A stretch of DNA of 64,000 nucleotides from Formicarius rufipectus (Eukaryota; Chordata; Aves; Passeriformes; Formicariidae): NCBI GenBank assembly GCA_013399695.1, contig VXAU01003994.1, positions 726,116 to 790,115 of the forward strand, written 5' to 3'. Positions 35,301 to 50,300 of this stretch are shown piece after piece. The notes below the pieces were generated by a model. That model saw only the letters and a list, made by a program, of their open reading frames with translations. It did no database searches and had not been told where the DNA came from. The number at the start of each line of letters is the position of its first letter. Position 1 is the stretch's first letter. The position numbers were made by a program, and so were the translations under genes.

Positions 35301-38300
35301 TGGCCAACAGGAAGTCTGGATCAACAACTCCAAGGATTTACCTATTCATGCTATCTGGAAATGTCGCTCATCACATGGGGGCAGTGAATGTGGGTTCCTT
35401 TAGCATCATCCACTGCCCTGCATTAAGAGACAAAGGAGGTATCAAGTTTCCCCTGTGCCTCACACTGGGAAGAACTCCTCTAATACTCTCTCTCAATTCC
35501 CAAACTAGCATGTGGCAGCTTAGTTCAAAAATTACTGTTTTCAAGTAGCTCCCTCCCAACAAGAGGGGACACAAAACTGAAGCACCCAGTCAATCTTCCA
35601 GGAATACAGGAATGTGCTAAGGACAAAGGGAAGAGAGAGGGTGTAAACTGACTATGGAGAAATAAGGAAGAAATCATCCTTTGGCTAAACTGGGGTCTTA
35701 TGGCTTATGGCTCTGCGTGCTCCCAACCAGTATAGCCAAGCACACACTCAGCAACTTCTAGTGTTTCCAGTCCTCCCACCTACCCACCTAAGAGGATGTT
35801 TTCTCTAAAATAAGAGATAAGGCATCAGTACACTCAGCATCACAGCAGAAGCCTAATCATCCACCCACAGGAAAAAAAACAACCTTTCTGTCAGGTCATT
35901 CATGGTGTCACCCATTTCTCATTAGGATTCACTCATGTCTTGACAAAACAGCCATCATGCAGTAGATTGTCCATTAGTCCTACCTTGTAGCAAAGGCTGG
36001 CTGTACTTCATGAGGGTTGCGGCGATCAGACCAGAAGAATAGCAGTCTATCAAATTTGGGTTCAATATCAGCAAATTGGGCTTTACCTTCTGGAAATATC
36101 CGAAGGATGCCTCCACTTACCTACAAATTAAATATTTTAAAGCAATGCTTGAGAACAGTGTCATTTAAAAGCACCAAGTATCACATTTAGAAATATTTCA
36201 GATACTTGGAACTGAAACAAAAGTATTTATCAGATGCTACAGAAATTATCAATCTATGGCTTTTCTGTCAATGCATTTCATGTAACGAAATATTTCACAC
36301 ATTTTTCACTTAGTAATTTCAGAATGCTTGCAAATATTAAACCTCCATTCATATTTAAGTAAAAACTGTGGGTTTAGATTGGGGTTTTTTGGTTGCATTA
36401 CCTACTTGCAAAAAAATGGACAAGACTGACTCATATTACACAGGTGGTTAAAAATACCTCAGTACAGATGCATGAAATACTGTATTTCACATCTGAGTTT
36501 CACTCCTCCCCATTAAAGAGACAATTTAATTTAATAGCAGCACAAGTTTATGTCATGTTTCTGTAATTAAAATAAGGAAAGAGTAGGAAACTTTGCACTA
36601 AAGTCTGAATCTTACTAACTCAGGGCCAATTTAGATCTCTTCCAGGTTTTGAAAACAGTTGGACCTACCCATGTATGTATAGAAAACAGCACAGGGAGGT
36701 GGGATTAAATATTTAAACCATGTTAACATTTTCTTACTGATGGTATTGATGTTATTAAATCTAACTACAGATGGCCACCGTAGGCTTTCATGTCACAAAT
36801 CGTAACAGTGCAAGTACTAACAAGGCAAACTGATATAAATGACTGCTTTTGAACTGTGATCTAAAGCAGTAAACAAGTGACAATTTAGACACAGTTGTTT
36901 TTTTAAAGAAAGTCTGAGTTTGTTTCTTCAATAAGCAATATACTTGGTAGTATATTAATTTGTAATTTAAAATAGATTTTACAGGAAGTGAAAATCTTTG
37001 TTCATAAATTAAATATCCAACTAGTAAATTTTTCATAGTTACTGTGAAAATGCAATTTGCTTGACTTCTGCACTCTGGGTATGTATTAATTTTTTTTTCA
37101 GGAAAGAAACCATAAATCAAGGAAAAATCCCCAAAAGCTGCATTTTAAGATGCTCAGTACAACCAGTGCACTTACATGCAAATATATCATCATGGCAAAA
37201 AAAGGCTGGTAACTTATTTTCTAATTGAAGGATCCAATCTGACATGACCAAGAGCACATCAGAAACAGAAAGCTTCAAGTGCATCCGTTTGACTTAACTC
37301 TCTGATCTACCAGTTTCATGCAAGTATGTTATGAGGGGGAAAAAAAAAAAAATAAAACCTCTCAGCTGCAACCTGTGTTATCCATAACTTGCGTACACAA
37401 TTCATAGAAACTGACTGCTTTAATGTGCTCCTCCACATGCTATTTTCTAAGTATGACAAAAGTGTCAGTTGTTCTGTCTTTTTTTTCCACACACAATGAG
37501 AATAAACTTCTTCCTCGGTTAATGGTACACTTAAAGCTGTCCCTGCATTATTCTTTTATGCTTTCCATTCAGCCACTTAGCTACATCCATTTTTCCAATT
37601 TACCTAGTCCCACTGCATCGCTAGAAAAAGTCTTTTTAAAAATTTACTTTATCGTAGACACCCTGTGGTAAAGTCTCACACCACTTGAACCATGCTCTAA
37701 GTCTGTTCCACTCCCTGTATCTACAATAATACAAAGACTTTTGCTGCTTTGAACTACGCTGATTTAGCAATGACCATAACACTCGGCTTATTTTAAGCCA
37801 AGCTACAGCATCTCTCTCTTTATAAGCATACTCAATTAAGCAATCTAGTTGCACAAAAAGTAAACTCAGGAATAAGGACAGATAAACTAAAGCCAGTTTC
37901 ATATATTCTTTATTTACTTTTTGTGTCTAGGAAGAGGGGACAAAGGATACCCAGAGCTACCATAACATAAAGAACACAACTAAGGCATAGAAATAAGGAC
38001 ATGAACAAATATGCCTGTAGCAAAGGTGGACTAGCAAGTATCTCTAAAAACAAAACAATTGTTTAGAAAGAAATTATTGCATACCTTGGCATCCCAGTCC
38101 TTATTAAGATAATATATACATGTAACACATCTTCCATCTCCATTTGGATTATCAACATGGCGCACGTATCCTGTTCCATTGCCTGGATAACAAGCCACCA
38201 TAGCCTGGAGGTAAAGAAACAAATACAGTAATTAATTCTATCTCTGTGTATGAAAAGTCTATCTATATTAGTTCTTCAGTAATTAATAATAAACAGCAGA

Positions 38301-41300
38301 AAAATTAATTGCAAATACTGGGCTAAGAATTTTTTTTAGTTGTGTTTTCTTCTAGTTAAAAACTGGTTTTGAACACAGATGTCGACAACAAAGGAATGAG
38401 ACACTCAGAGGAACACTTAATTAAGGCATGGAATTAAGGTGGGGCAACTCCCATGTTGTGACTAATCCTTCAGATTTCCCTCCCTTGAATGAAATAGAAA
38501 AGAGGAAAAATGCCTTGTATATAATTCAGTAGCATGTGCTTCTCCTTGTAAGAAGTTTTCCAGACTCTAGTTCAGAGACAGCTTTTTGTTCATTTTTTTT
38601 TTTCCAATTCAAATAGTTTCTCCTCAAAAAATGCTGTCAAACTTTCTTTTTGGGAGACTTTTAGACAAGACCAATACCTGATCACCCCAAGTACATTCTT
38701 GGATTTGTGTTTTGTCCTGTACTCAGGAGGTCTTTGAACCTTTGTTGAAACAAGCCCACGCACACAACAAAAACATCCTTTTTAGTCAAGAAGTGAGAAA
38801 TCGAAAACAGACACCGAACAGTAATCTGCAATAACCTCCTGACATCAAACGATTCCCAGTACAGTAGTGTATTAAACTTCCCATACTGCACTTAGCTCAA
38901 CTGACTTGAAAGACCCCTGGAAGACAGTTTTTGAGCCCTCAGACATGCGGATGTGCGTGTGAAACAAACTGGCTCTTGCTAACAGATGGCCTGATTAGCT
39001 ATCAGAGCACATCGCTGGTTCCTTGTACAGCACATCACTCCACCTTTATGCACATGCTGGAAACAGCAACTATTTCAGGTTTTTCAAAGAGATCAGAACA
39101 AGTTTTCCAGATCAAGGCCCTCCACTGCCACCACAGCTCTCAGATGTCTGCAGTGACAGTAAACTATCTGCAAGAAATTGGTACATGAATTTAAAAAGCA
39201 AAACAAAAAACCAACTGAAAATGGGGAATAAAAAAAAAAAAAAAGTGTGTTTCTACCAATACTGCTAACCTCAATGACTTGCCTGCTGTTGGAAAAAAAA
39301 AAAATTAAAACTTTTAAAAACCAGCATTCCTGTCTAGATTTAGCCTGGTTAAGCTAGAATTCTAAGTCAGACCTCTGCATTGCAAATGCTTTCATCACTC
39401 ACGTAAAATACAAAAAATATTTTTCCAATGAAGTGTTAACTATGAAAATGTAACCAATCATACTGAAGTATTTCGAATCAACTGTTTTAGTGCATTTTTC
39501 ACTTTACACTGATCATTTTAACTTTCCTTTCCCCTTTTAACAAAATTTGCATTACTTGCAGGTGTTCAGGAACATATTCAGTGCAGGTAGCTCAGTAAGC
39601 TATGTTTTGAGCAGGGTAAAAAAATAGTTTAAAGTACTTGCAATTCAATCAGTAGAATATTTGCATATCACATGTAAGGAGAATGGATTTTACTACAGCA
39701 GCAACCATTTAAAAATCTTTACTTCCGTATATACTCTACTAATAGAAGCAGCAGTTTTTGGTAGTTCTGTCCAGGCAAAAACCAAAACATAGTATTTACC
39801 AAGCTGCAACACTGTGTTTCAAAAGAAATTTAAAAATTAAGCCCGACTTCGTTCACATCAATTGGAAGTGACTACACTGTATTAGAAACACTCAAAACTA
39901 CAAAATTCAAATAGACTTTAATTTTGAGAATAGGCACTTCAGCTTCTCAATCTCTTTACTATAATCATAATGCAGTCACCATTACAGGCCTCAAGTTAAG
40001 AAAACCTATTACATCAAGAATGTGATCTAGTATTTGGCAAAGTCATGACTCAGTAGTTTTGCTGCAGGAAGATAAACCCACAAAAATCAAAACAGTGAGT
40101 TAGAGATACCAAGTAATGTAATAAAGGTTCTGTAATTTCCTTTCTTAGGAAGGAAAAAGGAATGAAAGAAAAGCAAAGCTGGGCTGGAAGAGGAAGATAT
40201 TTGGTTTCCACTGAAAGCACTCTTGAAAAAGGTCCCATATGCCACATAAATCCTACCAAGATCTCAAAAACAGTGTTGAAAGCAGAGCCAGATCCAATCC
40301 TGTAACAGCATTCCTAGCAACAGGGAAGTTTCAGTTTAAAGCGTTTTGCTGAGACATATCATGCAAACGAAACCCTGACATTAACTGTTGCTCAATACCC
40401 GTGTGAAACAGCAACTAAAACTTATTCAGAACAAGGAAAACTTTGAGACCAAATAGCTACAGCAATGTCAGTTCTCACTGAGATCACAAGGATTTAGACT
40501 CCGGTATGAAAAGGTCTTCAGACATATAAAAGACCTAAATATATGTCACTGAGCTAAATAAGCTACTATTGAAATTTTAGGCCAGTTCTCAGGTCTCTTT
40601 GGCTAATACAACTTCTTTTTTTCCAGAGGCACTTGGTTGCCACCTGCTCCTCAAAAAGATAATTTTGTAGTTAGAAAAAGCATAAATTTGCATCTTACTG
40701 CTATAATTTTCTTTATGAGGTTCTGAAATGGGTCCTTGTTCTTTGCTGAAGGGAAGGCAATAAAAAGATATTTAACATCAACATCGTTGAAGAAAGAGGA
40801 CCAGCAGCACTTTTTTTCTGAGGAAACACCAATTGTCACCAACTTCACATAAAGAGCAGCTGTATTCAACGTTAGAAGCATTTCATACAATTATTTGAGT
40901 TTAAAATACTTTCATTGTTTAAAAAGAGCCTCTGTTTTTGACTTTAGAGTCTGAAATTTCTGTTATTATCAACAGCAAGAGACGAGAAACAGTTTTGCTG
41001 CGATAACTTATCTAATACACATTTGTTACAACAGTAGGAATGACTCAACCTTTAACAGCAAATTAGAAAGCAAACAAATTCGGGACTGGGCGGGTGTAGC
41101 ATAATATACATTGCTTTTGCCAGTCAGTAGGACAATTCCCTCTGCCAATTAACCCATGATAAGAAAAGGTACAAAATGTAACAATTTATCAGTCATGGGA
41201 AATATATTGCTTTGTGCAACAATATAAAGCAAGTTCATGTCAAACCTTCATGTACTTCAAGATCACCCTCATGGAAAGGATAAAGAAGGGATGCACATAA

Positions 41301-44300
41301 ATAACAACGCTACATGCTTTTGTTGTTGCTTTAACATCTTACAGTTAAATCTGCAAGCAAATGTATGTCAAGTAGAGAAAAAAAACCCTGCATCTTTGGC
41401 TTTTTTTTTTTTTCTCCCCAAACACTGTTAACTGCTGTCTATAGAGCCTGGAATTTGAGATCAGAAAGTCCAAGATTCCTTAACATTTTAGGCTATTAAC
41501 AATAAAGTTTTTAGCTGTCTCATCAGTTCCCTCACAAAGTTAACCAATAAATTCAGCTCAAGATGTTACTTGCATTTTCTTAAGAGAAAATGAGATCTCC
41601 CCTTTTGTGCTTCTTGGGCATTATAATTTTAAAGCATTAAGTACACTTGATTTCTGCAAAGAATACATTTAAGTCACAAACTGGGTTTGTTCATCCACAG
41701 GATTCCTCTGTGAGCACTTTTAATATTAACCTTCTTTAACCCAAGAGCATTCTGTTTCAGGCTGAACTCTCCTGTTGAGCACATGAGAGCTGTCCTAAGA
41801 TACCCTCTGGAACTCATGAGTAATCAAGAAAGCATGAAAGTGATATCTGCCCAGCTTGTGTCTATCAAATCCGAAGTACTCACATGCCAAAGAAGCTGCT
41901 GATGGCTCATTCACATACAGATGTTCTACTCGAAAATGTTTTAACTCCAAAAAATTAAGCCATCACCCCAAACCAGCAAAACTGTTAACAGACAAGCTAA
42001 TGGAAACCAGATTTCCTGCTAAGCATCAGTATCCTTAGTGTGACAGCCATTACCGTAACAATTAAATGCACAAAGGTAAAGTCAGAGGGAACAAACCATA
42101 GTCCATATGGTTTTCTTCACTATGTAAAGATGCACCAGCTAAGACACTCAACCCTGAGAGGCACAGCACACCAGTGCAGCTGAATATATGATTTCCTTTG
42201 GAACTAGCTTCAACCTTCTTTCACAGAGAAGAATGACAGTCTCACTCATCTACAAAGAAGAAAAACTTGCAGGTAAACAAACTGAAGTTTTTTTTCCTCT
42301 ATCCTCTCCATTCCTTTCATAGTTGGATGTCTGCAAGTTTAGGTATCATTCCTTAAAAACCAAGAGAGCAACAGCAAACTCTTAGGAAAGACAGGAAAAT
42401 ACTAGCAACATGAGAACATAAAGTTCTTCACAGGGGTAAGAAAACCCCAAACCCCAACATGTAACAGAGAGGACATGTGTTCTGTCATATTGATTTATTA
42501 ATGTAAAATAACATTATTGTTTGGCTTAGAGTAAAGAAAGCTGCATCAGTCAAGGAGATGTCTGTCACTTTTGCTGTTTTGCTGAAGGAACTGCAAATCT
42601 CAGTGAGCAAAACAAGATGTCTAAATGCAAGACCGATGACTTCCTACCAAAATTTATCAGATGTGCTCACAAAGACTTCACTGGAAATCCTCGGCATGGG
42701 TCATCTGACAGATTATTCAAAGAAAGAAAAAACTCACACACAGTACTGGAATGAAGAACCAAAGAAAAATAAAATAGAACAAAAAAAATCTGACCCATCC
42801 CTGTTTTGTCCATTGCTGGTGTGTTTCTAGTTCAAAAATTTGTTCATCCATGACAACCAACAGTCCTGAAGAAGTGTATTTCACTTTAAGCACACATCAG
42901 GCTATGATTTTTCCCAAGTTGAATAAAATAACAGTCAAATTGAAGGAACAAAAGACTGTTTTAGTAGCACCTTGTGTGAGAAGCATCAACAGTACTGACT
43001 TAAAACATGCTAATGTGGTACAGCTTGGCTTGGATCTGTAACTCCTCTGCAAACTCTTCACAAGTACAGCTAGAAACTTGCAACAGAAAGAAACAGGGAA
43101 AAACTCCTGTCAGTGTCGTCCAAAACAGAAGAATCTAAAAGAGGTAAAAGGAACTCTTAGGGACACAGCTAATTCAAGTATTTCCATACCAACTTTCATC
43201 TGAGTAAAACCTCATGATGCTGAACTCCATGATTTTATAATAAGCAAGGCTAGAGAACCAAGTTTTTACACGAGACAGAACTGTGAAACTAGAAAAGCTG
43301 GAGAGAAATATCAACCCCTGCAAAACTTCTCATTAAAAATTCAAGCTTTGCAGTCATCATTAACTGCAGAATCTATATAAGGAAAGCAAACCACTACTTA
43401 GCAGTTTAAAAATTTAACAAGGCAGTGGCTCATACATCCCCAAGAGAGGACAGGAATCTCTAGGTGACTTAGAAACCAGCATAAAGACTGACATGTTGCA
43501 GCTTTGAAGCACTGATCTTTAAGCCCTGTCTCCTAAGTTACCACTACAGCCTTTCAAGTTGCCCATTAGCAAAGGAGTTCTAAGCCATTATTTTCTGTTG
43601 CATTTTTCTCCACAGATCTGGTAAACAGGTAGCTGCAGATGGAAGGAAAAAAACCAGAAACAACAACAACAAAAAAACCACAATCAAGAAACCAAATCCC
43701 AAAACATAAATCATCAAAAAAAAAAATCCAATAAACCCAGACTACACAACACACCAGCTATTTGGGTCATCTTCTGGCAAGCACAGAGTAAATTGCTCTT
43801 CGAGGGAAAAACAACTGAAGGCAAAAATGACAAACACGGGTCACCCTCTCCTGTGGCTACAGAAGTTTTAGCAGAAAGTTAAAAAGCTTGGCAAAGGGAG
43901 GGCAAACTGAACTAAGAACCGATCTGAAAAATTAACTCAGATAGGAAGGGAGAGAAGAAAAATTTGAGAGTTGACATAGCTGCTTACACTATTAATAGAA
44001 TCAGCACAGAGCTATGTACACAGATTACATCTTCCATAACCTTCTAGGGAGTTCAGAAACTAATGGTAACCCGACCTACCTCCCTCCTTTCCATGCTCTT
44101 CAAGGCAATGGCCAACACAAGACTTCTGCTTGCTTTGGACAGAAACACATTTCATAAGCATACAAAATCAAGTAACTCACCACACCATCAGAAGTTTGGC
44201 ACAACATATTAATACTTGTACTACATTGCTTACTTCTAACCTGCCAATCAGATGCTGCTTTCTCAGACTGAAGTTCAGAAAAAGCTTGGCCACCAGCGCA

Positions 44301-47300
44301 GTTCAGCAGCAAGTTCTTCAACTTCTCAAGACACTTCTTCTGTCTTCATTTTTACGTGACATTTACCTGCTCACAACATTAATTTCAAATATCCTAGTAA
44401 ACTAACACAAGCCAGAAGGCAGTAACATCCATGCTGGTTCAGTGGCCACACTGAGCCCAGTTCTCTAGGGCCAGAATATCCACATGAAGTTTGGATCCTT
44501 GAGTGTAACTGTGGTGCCACTCAGCGAAACAGCTCGGGTACTTTTCACTGTAGCAACATAAAGTTCAGTACTCCCCCTTTACAATTCAAACTAATTGTGC
44601 TCAGCAGGTGGATGACTTCCAAATATCACTCCTTTAATCCATGCATGCACATAGGCTCCAAAAATGCTCTTGAATTGCTGAAGATATGTGCATTCAAGTC
44701 TAGATGATTCATCAGTTCCTACACGTGGCACAGAAAAAAAAAAAACCAAAACAAAACACAAAACACCACAAAACAGAACTGCAGTTGCTTAAGTCTGATG
44801 TTCAGGAAATGACTGTGCCCATGGGAGTGCTTGCACTTCAGTGAATACATCTAACAAATCAAAAATAGGATAGAGACACTCTCGTGAAACTACCAAGCAA
44901 CAAGCATTAACTTGGGGGAGATGGTAGCGATTCTCAAGATGGGGACAGAACAAGGCACATTCCTTGCATGGAGGCTTTGACTGAATCTTGAGAAGTGCAG
45001 GGCAATCAAAGAAACACATCTCCAAAAGTGAACCAATAAACAACCCAAACCCATGCAGACAGACATAACAGGAATATCTAAAACAAACTTCCTAACTCGC
45101 AGCTGAGGTCCTGCGGCTCCTAAACTGAGGTAAAAATGTTTAAACATTAACGAGGTTTTCTGCTCTCCTGTACCTGAGCTTGTAAAGTGGCAAGTCTCAA
45201 AACTCCAAAGGCAAAGAGATGGCTGAGTCAGCTCACAAACAGCAGGTTGGGAAAGTAAAGGTTCTATCTTCAGTAACAGTTAACACACCGGCATTTTCCA
45301 GGCTGATAGTCAACTTAGGTGGGACATACCTATTCCCAAAATTCTGCTAGTTTAATCAAAAGGTGCTGGTTTAAAACTGAATCAGTGAAAGCATTGCACA
45401 TACACCTGAAGTCCTTCAATCTTATGAGGGCCTTGTTTCCATTAACTTAATCTATCTGCTTAGCAGGAAAAATTAGGAAAATAAAATGGGGTCAAAAAAA
45501 GTATAGAGTTTGCACTAGATTAAATAGGGTACTAAAAAAAAAAAAGAGTAAAGTTTATCTAACATATCTCTGATTATAGACAAAGTCACCTGCATTCCCT
45601 TAAAAAAATAGTATGAGCACATCCAAGATATCTCAGTGCTTCAAAGAACTAATAGTTCCCCTAAGGTTCAACATAACATATTCTGATAGTTTTGATATAA
45701 AATTCTACTGCAAACTTGAAAAAAAAAATAAATCAACAACATCAAACAAAATAACCTAAAAGAATACCTCAGATATACTTAACTGAGGTTTTGCAAAGAA
45801 GGTAGATGAAAAGCACTGTCACCAGAGGCAGAAAGTTCTCTCTTAAAAGCCCAGGAAAACCACAACACTTTGCAGCTAGAAAGAGTTTAAAGCATACTCT
45901 GATTTGTGTCAGACTAGATCTGTCTACATTATGATTAAATAAATTGACCAATACCTTTCAGATTCAAACAACTGTTAAATAACGTTAAATACGTTTGCAG
46001 AATTGGCAGGCCTCCATGGCTAACTCCCTGTTCCCTCCAAGAGAAGCAGACTCATGACTCACTGTTTTGGCACTGTACAAAAACTTCACAGAGAAGTAAG
46101 TCAGTCAACACAAATTTTAAGAGTCTGGTTTTAATTAAACGTCATAAATGCTTTGAAATGAATAATACCATTTAGAATACAAGTACTTTGAAACCTTTTT
46201 CCCCAAGATGGGACAGAACTTTCTGCTCTCGCATGAGACTACTCAGCTTACTAGTTTCATCACTGCCCATTCAAAAGGGGCACAGAGAAGCAGTATCTTT
46301 AAGAACTAAAAATAACACTAAAGCAAATTACAACAGTGAACTAAAATAGTAAGAAGTTAAGTCTCATTCAGTTGCATTACTTAAAATACATTCTGACAGC
46401 AGTTTATATGCACACCAGACTTTCAGAGCCAACCACATGACATCAGCAGGCACACTGATGCATAACATATGAAGAAGTGTGGTTACCTATTTTAAGATTA
46501 TTACATACAATACGTGAATTTGTTCAGCCCTGTGAGCTCTACTGGATAAACTGAACTTTCAATAATGACTGGACTCTACCTTAAGAGGGCTTTTTCAACT
46601 TTAACGATTCTGTGATATGTTATCTTAAAACTAAGCCCAAACTTCAAGGCTGGAGACTTTATACTTAAAAGCAAGAGAGGAGTTTGGGCAGGAAGAAACA
46701 CTAAGGATTAAGTGTGGGCAAGGGGTGGTTGGTTTTGTTTTTATTTTTAAACAAAACCTCACTATACTATCTGTGAAAGTGAATGGCTGAGAAATTTGAC
46801 ATTTAAGGAGTATCAGTCATGATCACTATGATTCTCCCCTCAAAACTACATATACTGAGAAGATTGGAACTTCCTACAGAAGACAAGAAATTGTAGATGA
46901 TCATTTTTCTAAATACTAGGCAGGAGTAATTTTTTACATAAAACTGCAATTTTGTTTCTGCTTTAAGGAGCAAAATAACAATGTAACTAAAATTTAGCAA
47001 GCAGGAAAGGTATCTTTATATAAATTTGAACACTGTGCAACTGCATGGTAACAGGACTGCATGTTTAGTACTATGGTTAGCCAGATACTTGAAAACATTC
47101 GCATTGTCTAAATTCCTTAAGTTCACTGCATCTACAAGAACATCTACCAAAGCGCCCAAGTCAAGGTCTCAGGCATCACTTCTAAATTTTAACCACAGAA
47201 GAATTTACTGCCATAAAGAGTATGCTGAGGAAAATTATTTTTGAAAGTTTTAAACCACATTTTCAAACAGTTGTACATGATTCAGCATGGCAATTCAGAA

Positions 47301-50300
47301 TTCCAAATTTCATACCATACACTGTAGCATTCACTCCTACTATTAGAGTCCAAACCATTCTTAGAAATTAGCAAATAACTATGCACTGAAATTCTAAAAG
47401 ACACTTATTTATAGATACTGATTTCATTTATATTAACACTGCACAGAAGTCTGACTAAGGTCTAACACCAAACAGCTACAAACAACCTGTAATAAGCTGT
47501 GAAGCCACCTACAATTTAAATGCAAAAAATGCTGACTCTGCTCATACTACCTTTTACGGACTTTCACACCTCAACTGTTCGCCATCCAAGCCTTTCTTTA
47601 CATCCCACCATAGCCCTGTAAAAGGGCTGCTCTTCCAGCTGGTATAAACACTTAGGGTTTGGGGTTTTTTTGTTTAACCAGATCACCCAGTATATCCAGT
47701 TCAAATGCAAGCAGGCATTATACAAATCTACTGGTATTCCAGCTGTCTCAGTTTCCCACCAGCGGTTGGGCAAAGCCTTGAGAACAGATGAGGCAACAGA
47801 GAGCTACAGGCTGATCACAAATGCCAGGAGCAGGACAGGAGACGATGGCATCCAAGTCGGAAAAGTGACTCCCAAAACCATGCCTTCCCTGGATGTCCCA
47901 GCAGTCAGCCATGCCATTTCAGGTTAAGGAGGCATTCAGCTGAAACGAGGAGGTTGTGCTGGCTCAGTGGAACTACTGGAGGAGAGCAGCTCAGGAATGC
48001 AATGTATTTGCTCTAGGAGTATGTGACCATGTGAGCACAAGAAAGATCTCAGTGTACCCAACACTGAGTCCAGGCAGCAAAAAACACCCAAGCCAACTTC
48101 CTGTGCTCATCTAGCAGATACAAAAGCCCCAGTCTTCTTAAACACTTCAGCTGACCCTACAGCAAGTTTACACTCATGGCAGCAACAAGATCATCTCTAG
48201 TTTAGGACCTCCTGCAGAGCTCCCTGGTACTGCTTCAACAGGCTTTTTTCCAGCATCCCCACTCATCACAACCACTTATGCCCAAGAGACTAGCATGATG
48301 GAAAAACATATCATTCTCATGCCTTGGGAAAAATACAACATGATGCATTGCCCAGGATAAATTGGTTAAAATGGACCCATCTGATTTGTTCCAAGTCTGT
48401 TTATATTTAGCATTAGGAAAGTGCTATGAAAACAACCAATCCAATAAGAAAATTACCTATTTTAGCGTCACTACTTTAATAACAAAAACAATATTTAATA
48501 TAGTCATCAAAAAATTCACCCTTCCTAAAAGACAAGTAGGCTTTTCCATAAATCAGCCCTTTCCTATGAAGAACAACTAAAAAGACTGTTAATGCTGACA
48601 AGCCTCCTGTCCATCAACATCACGACTGTCTATAACTCATCAAGTATTGTGATGCTAACCCCAAACTCTGAATTTCCCACTTTAAAAAGCAGAAGTTGGA
48701 ATCCAAATTCCAGACAGAGATGATGTAAGCAGAAAAGCCTGACAAGAACGAGAAAGCCTCTCTGAAACAACCTGTCACTGAGACTTTTTCCCCCTCTTCC
48801 AAGGCATTCAGAAGAGCACAGAACCAGGACCTTTCCCCAGAGCTGCTCATACAGAAAGTTATAAATCTCACCACCAGCACTTACATACTCTTAAATCTTC
48901 TTAAAAGCACTGCATTTAGTAAAAAAGGGAAACACTGTTCCGCACCCCACCTAGAAATAATGGATTTCAAGACAGAATGTGCACACCTCATTCTTTTGTT
49001 TCTGCAGAAAAGTTTATCTGTATGTCCCTAAAAATCCAATCAGCAGAAACTGCTCTGGTAAACCAAAGGACAGTTAGGGCTTTGCAATCTACAGTACTTA
49101 ATGGGGAGTGATTGCAGGGATTAGCAACAGTAGCTGAGATCAGAGGTGTCACTTCAGACCAAGAAGACTATTCCATAGGACATTTTTATGCAACCTACAT
49201 GCATGATCTGCAGAGCTTAAGTAAAGCCTGTTCCCAGCTTAATGTTGTGTTAATTAAAAGGAAGGGAAAAAAAAAAGGAAAAAGAAAAAAGAAAAAGCAT
49301 AATTGATGACAAAGTGTTTGCCTTAGTCTGCAAATACCCCAAAACAACTCACGGATATGAACTCATCCACACCTCAAGCAACAGCAGTGAAAATTACCGA
49401 CAGACATACAATGTCCAGTGAAACAAAAGAAGACGATGAAAGAAGCCAGAAGGAAAAGCAACACTGACAAAAGTCTGCATTATTGGAAGAGGAAAAACAA
49501 TGCTGAGTATCACAAGAACTAAGGAACAAGTGAAACAGTAATCAATTCTAAAAATCCTAGATTCCAGATTTCTATGCAAGAAATCAACCTCCCCTTCAAG
49601 TCAGCAGGCAATTACTTCAGATTTTAGGGCTGGCAGAAACAGGTCTTCCAAGCACAACCATATTTTATAATGAAATTTCTACATAATTGCTCAGAATAAA
49701 CGAGATCTTCAAAAACATGTATCTAATACTGCACACTAACACTGGATAGCAGTTTCTAAATAAGAGACTTCATTTCAAGAAATTATCTGTGGACAGCCAA
49801 CTGATTTACTAATTTCTCTCACATGTAGTAGACGGTCCTGAGACACTACAGATCCCAACACTCATTTTGCTTCCTCTCTAAGTCCAGGTGTTCTGATACG
49901 GGCAACCAAAGAAGAGGTAAGCCAATTATGAATCCAGGGAAAGGCTGCAGGGAAGAATAGGGAGGAAGAGGAAGAGTGGACAGTGTATGCACTTGCCAAC
50001 CACGTGTTGCAGTAACAAAGGGAGCAAGTTCCACAGCACGGGTTTTAATTGTGACTGCCCTGCTACTAACCCCGTGAAATCAAGCTGCAAGCACTAATGA
50101 CCGATACACCCCATCAGGCCTCAGCTGTAATTGCTTTTGTGTGTTTCCGGCCCCTTAATGAACGGCACCACAAAACATCTTGGACATCAGAGGTTACTCA
50201 GCACACAGAATTGCAACCAAAGACAAGAAGAAAGCCAACACTCCATGCAGCGCACAGCACTACTGCGCTCATACCCACCCACTGCGTGCGGAAGGCTGCT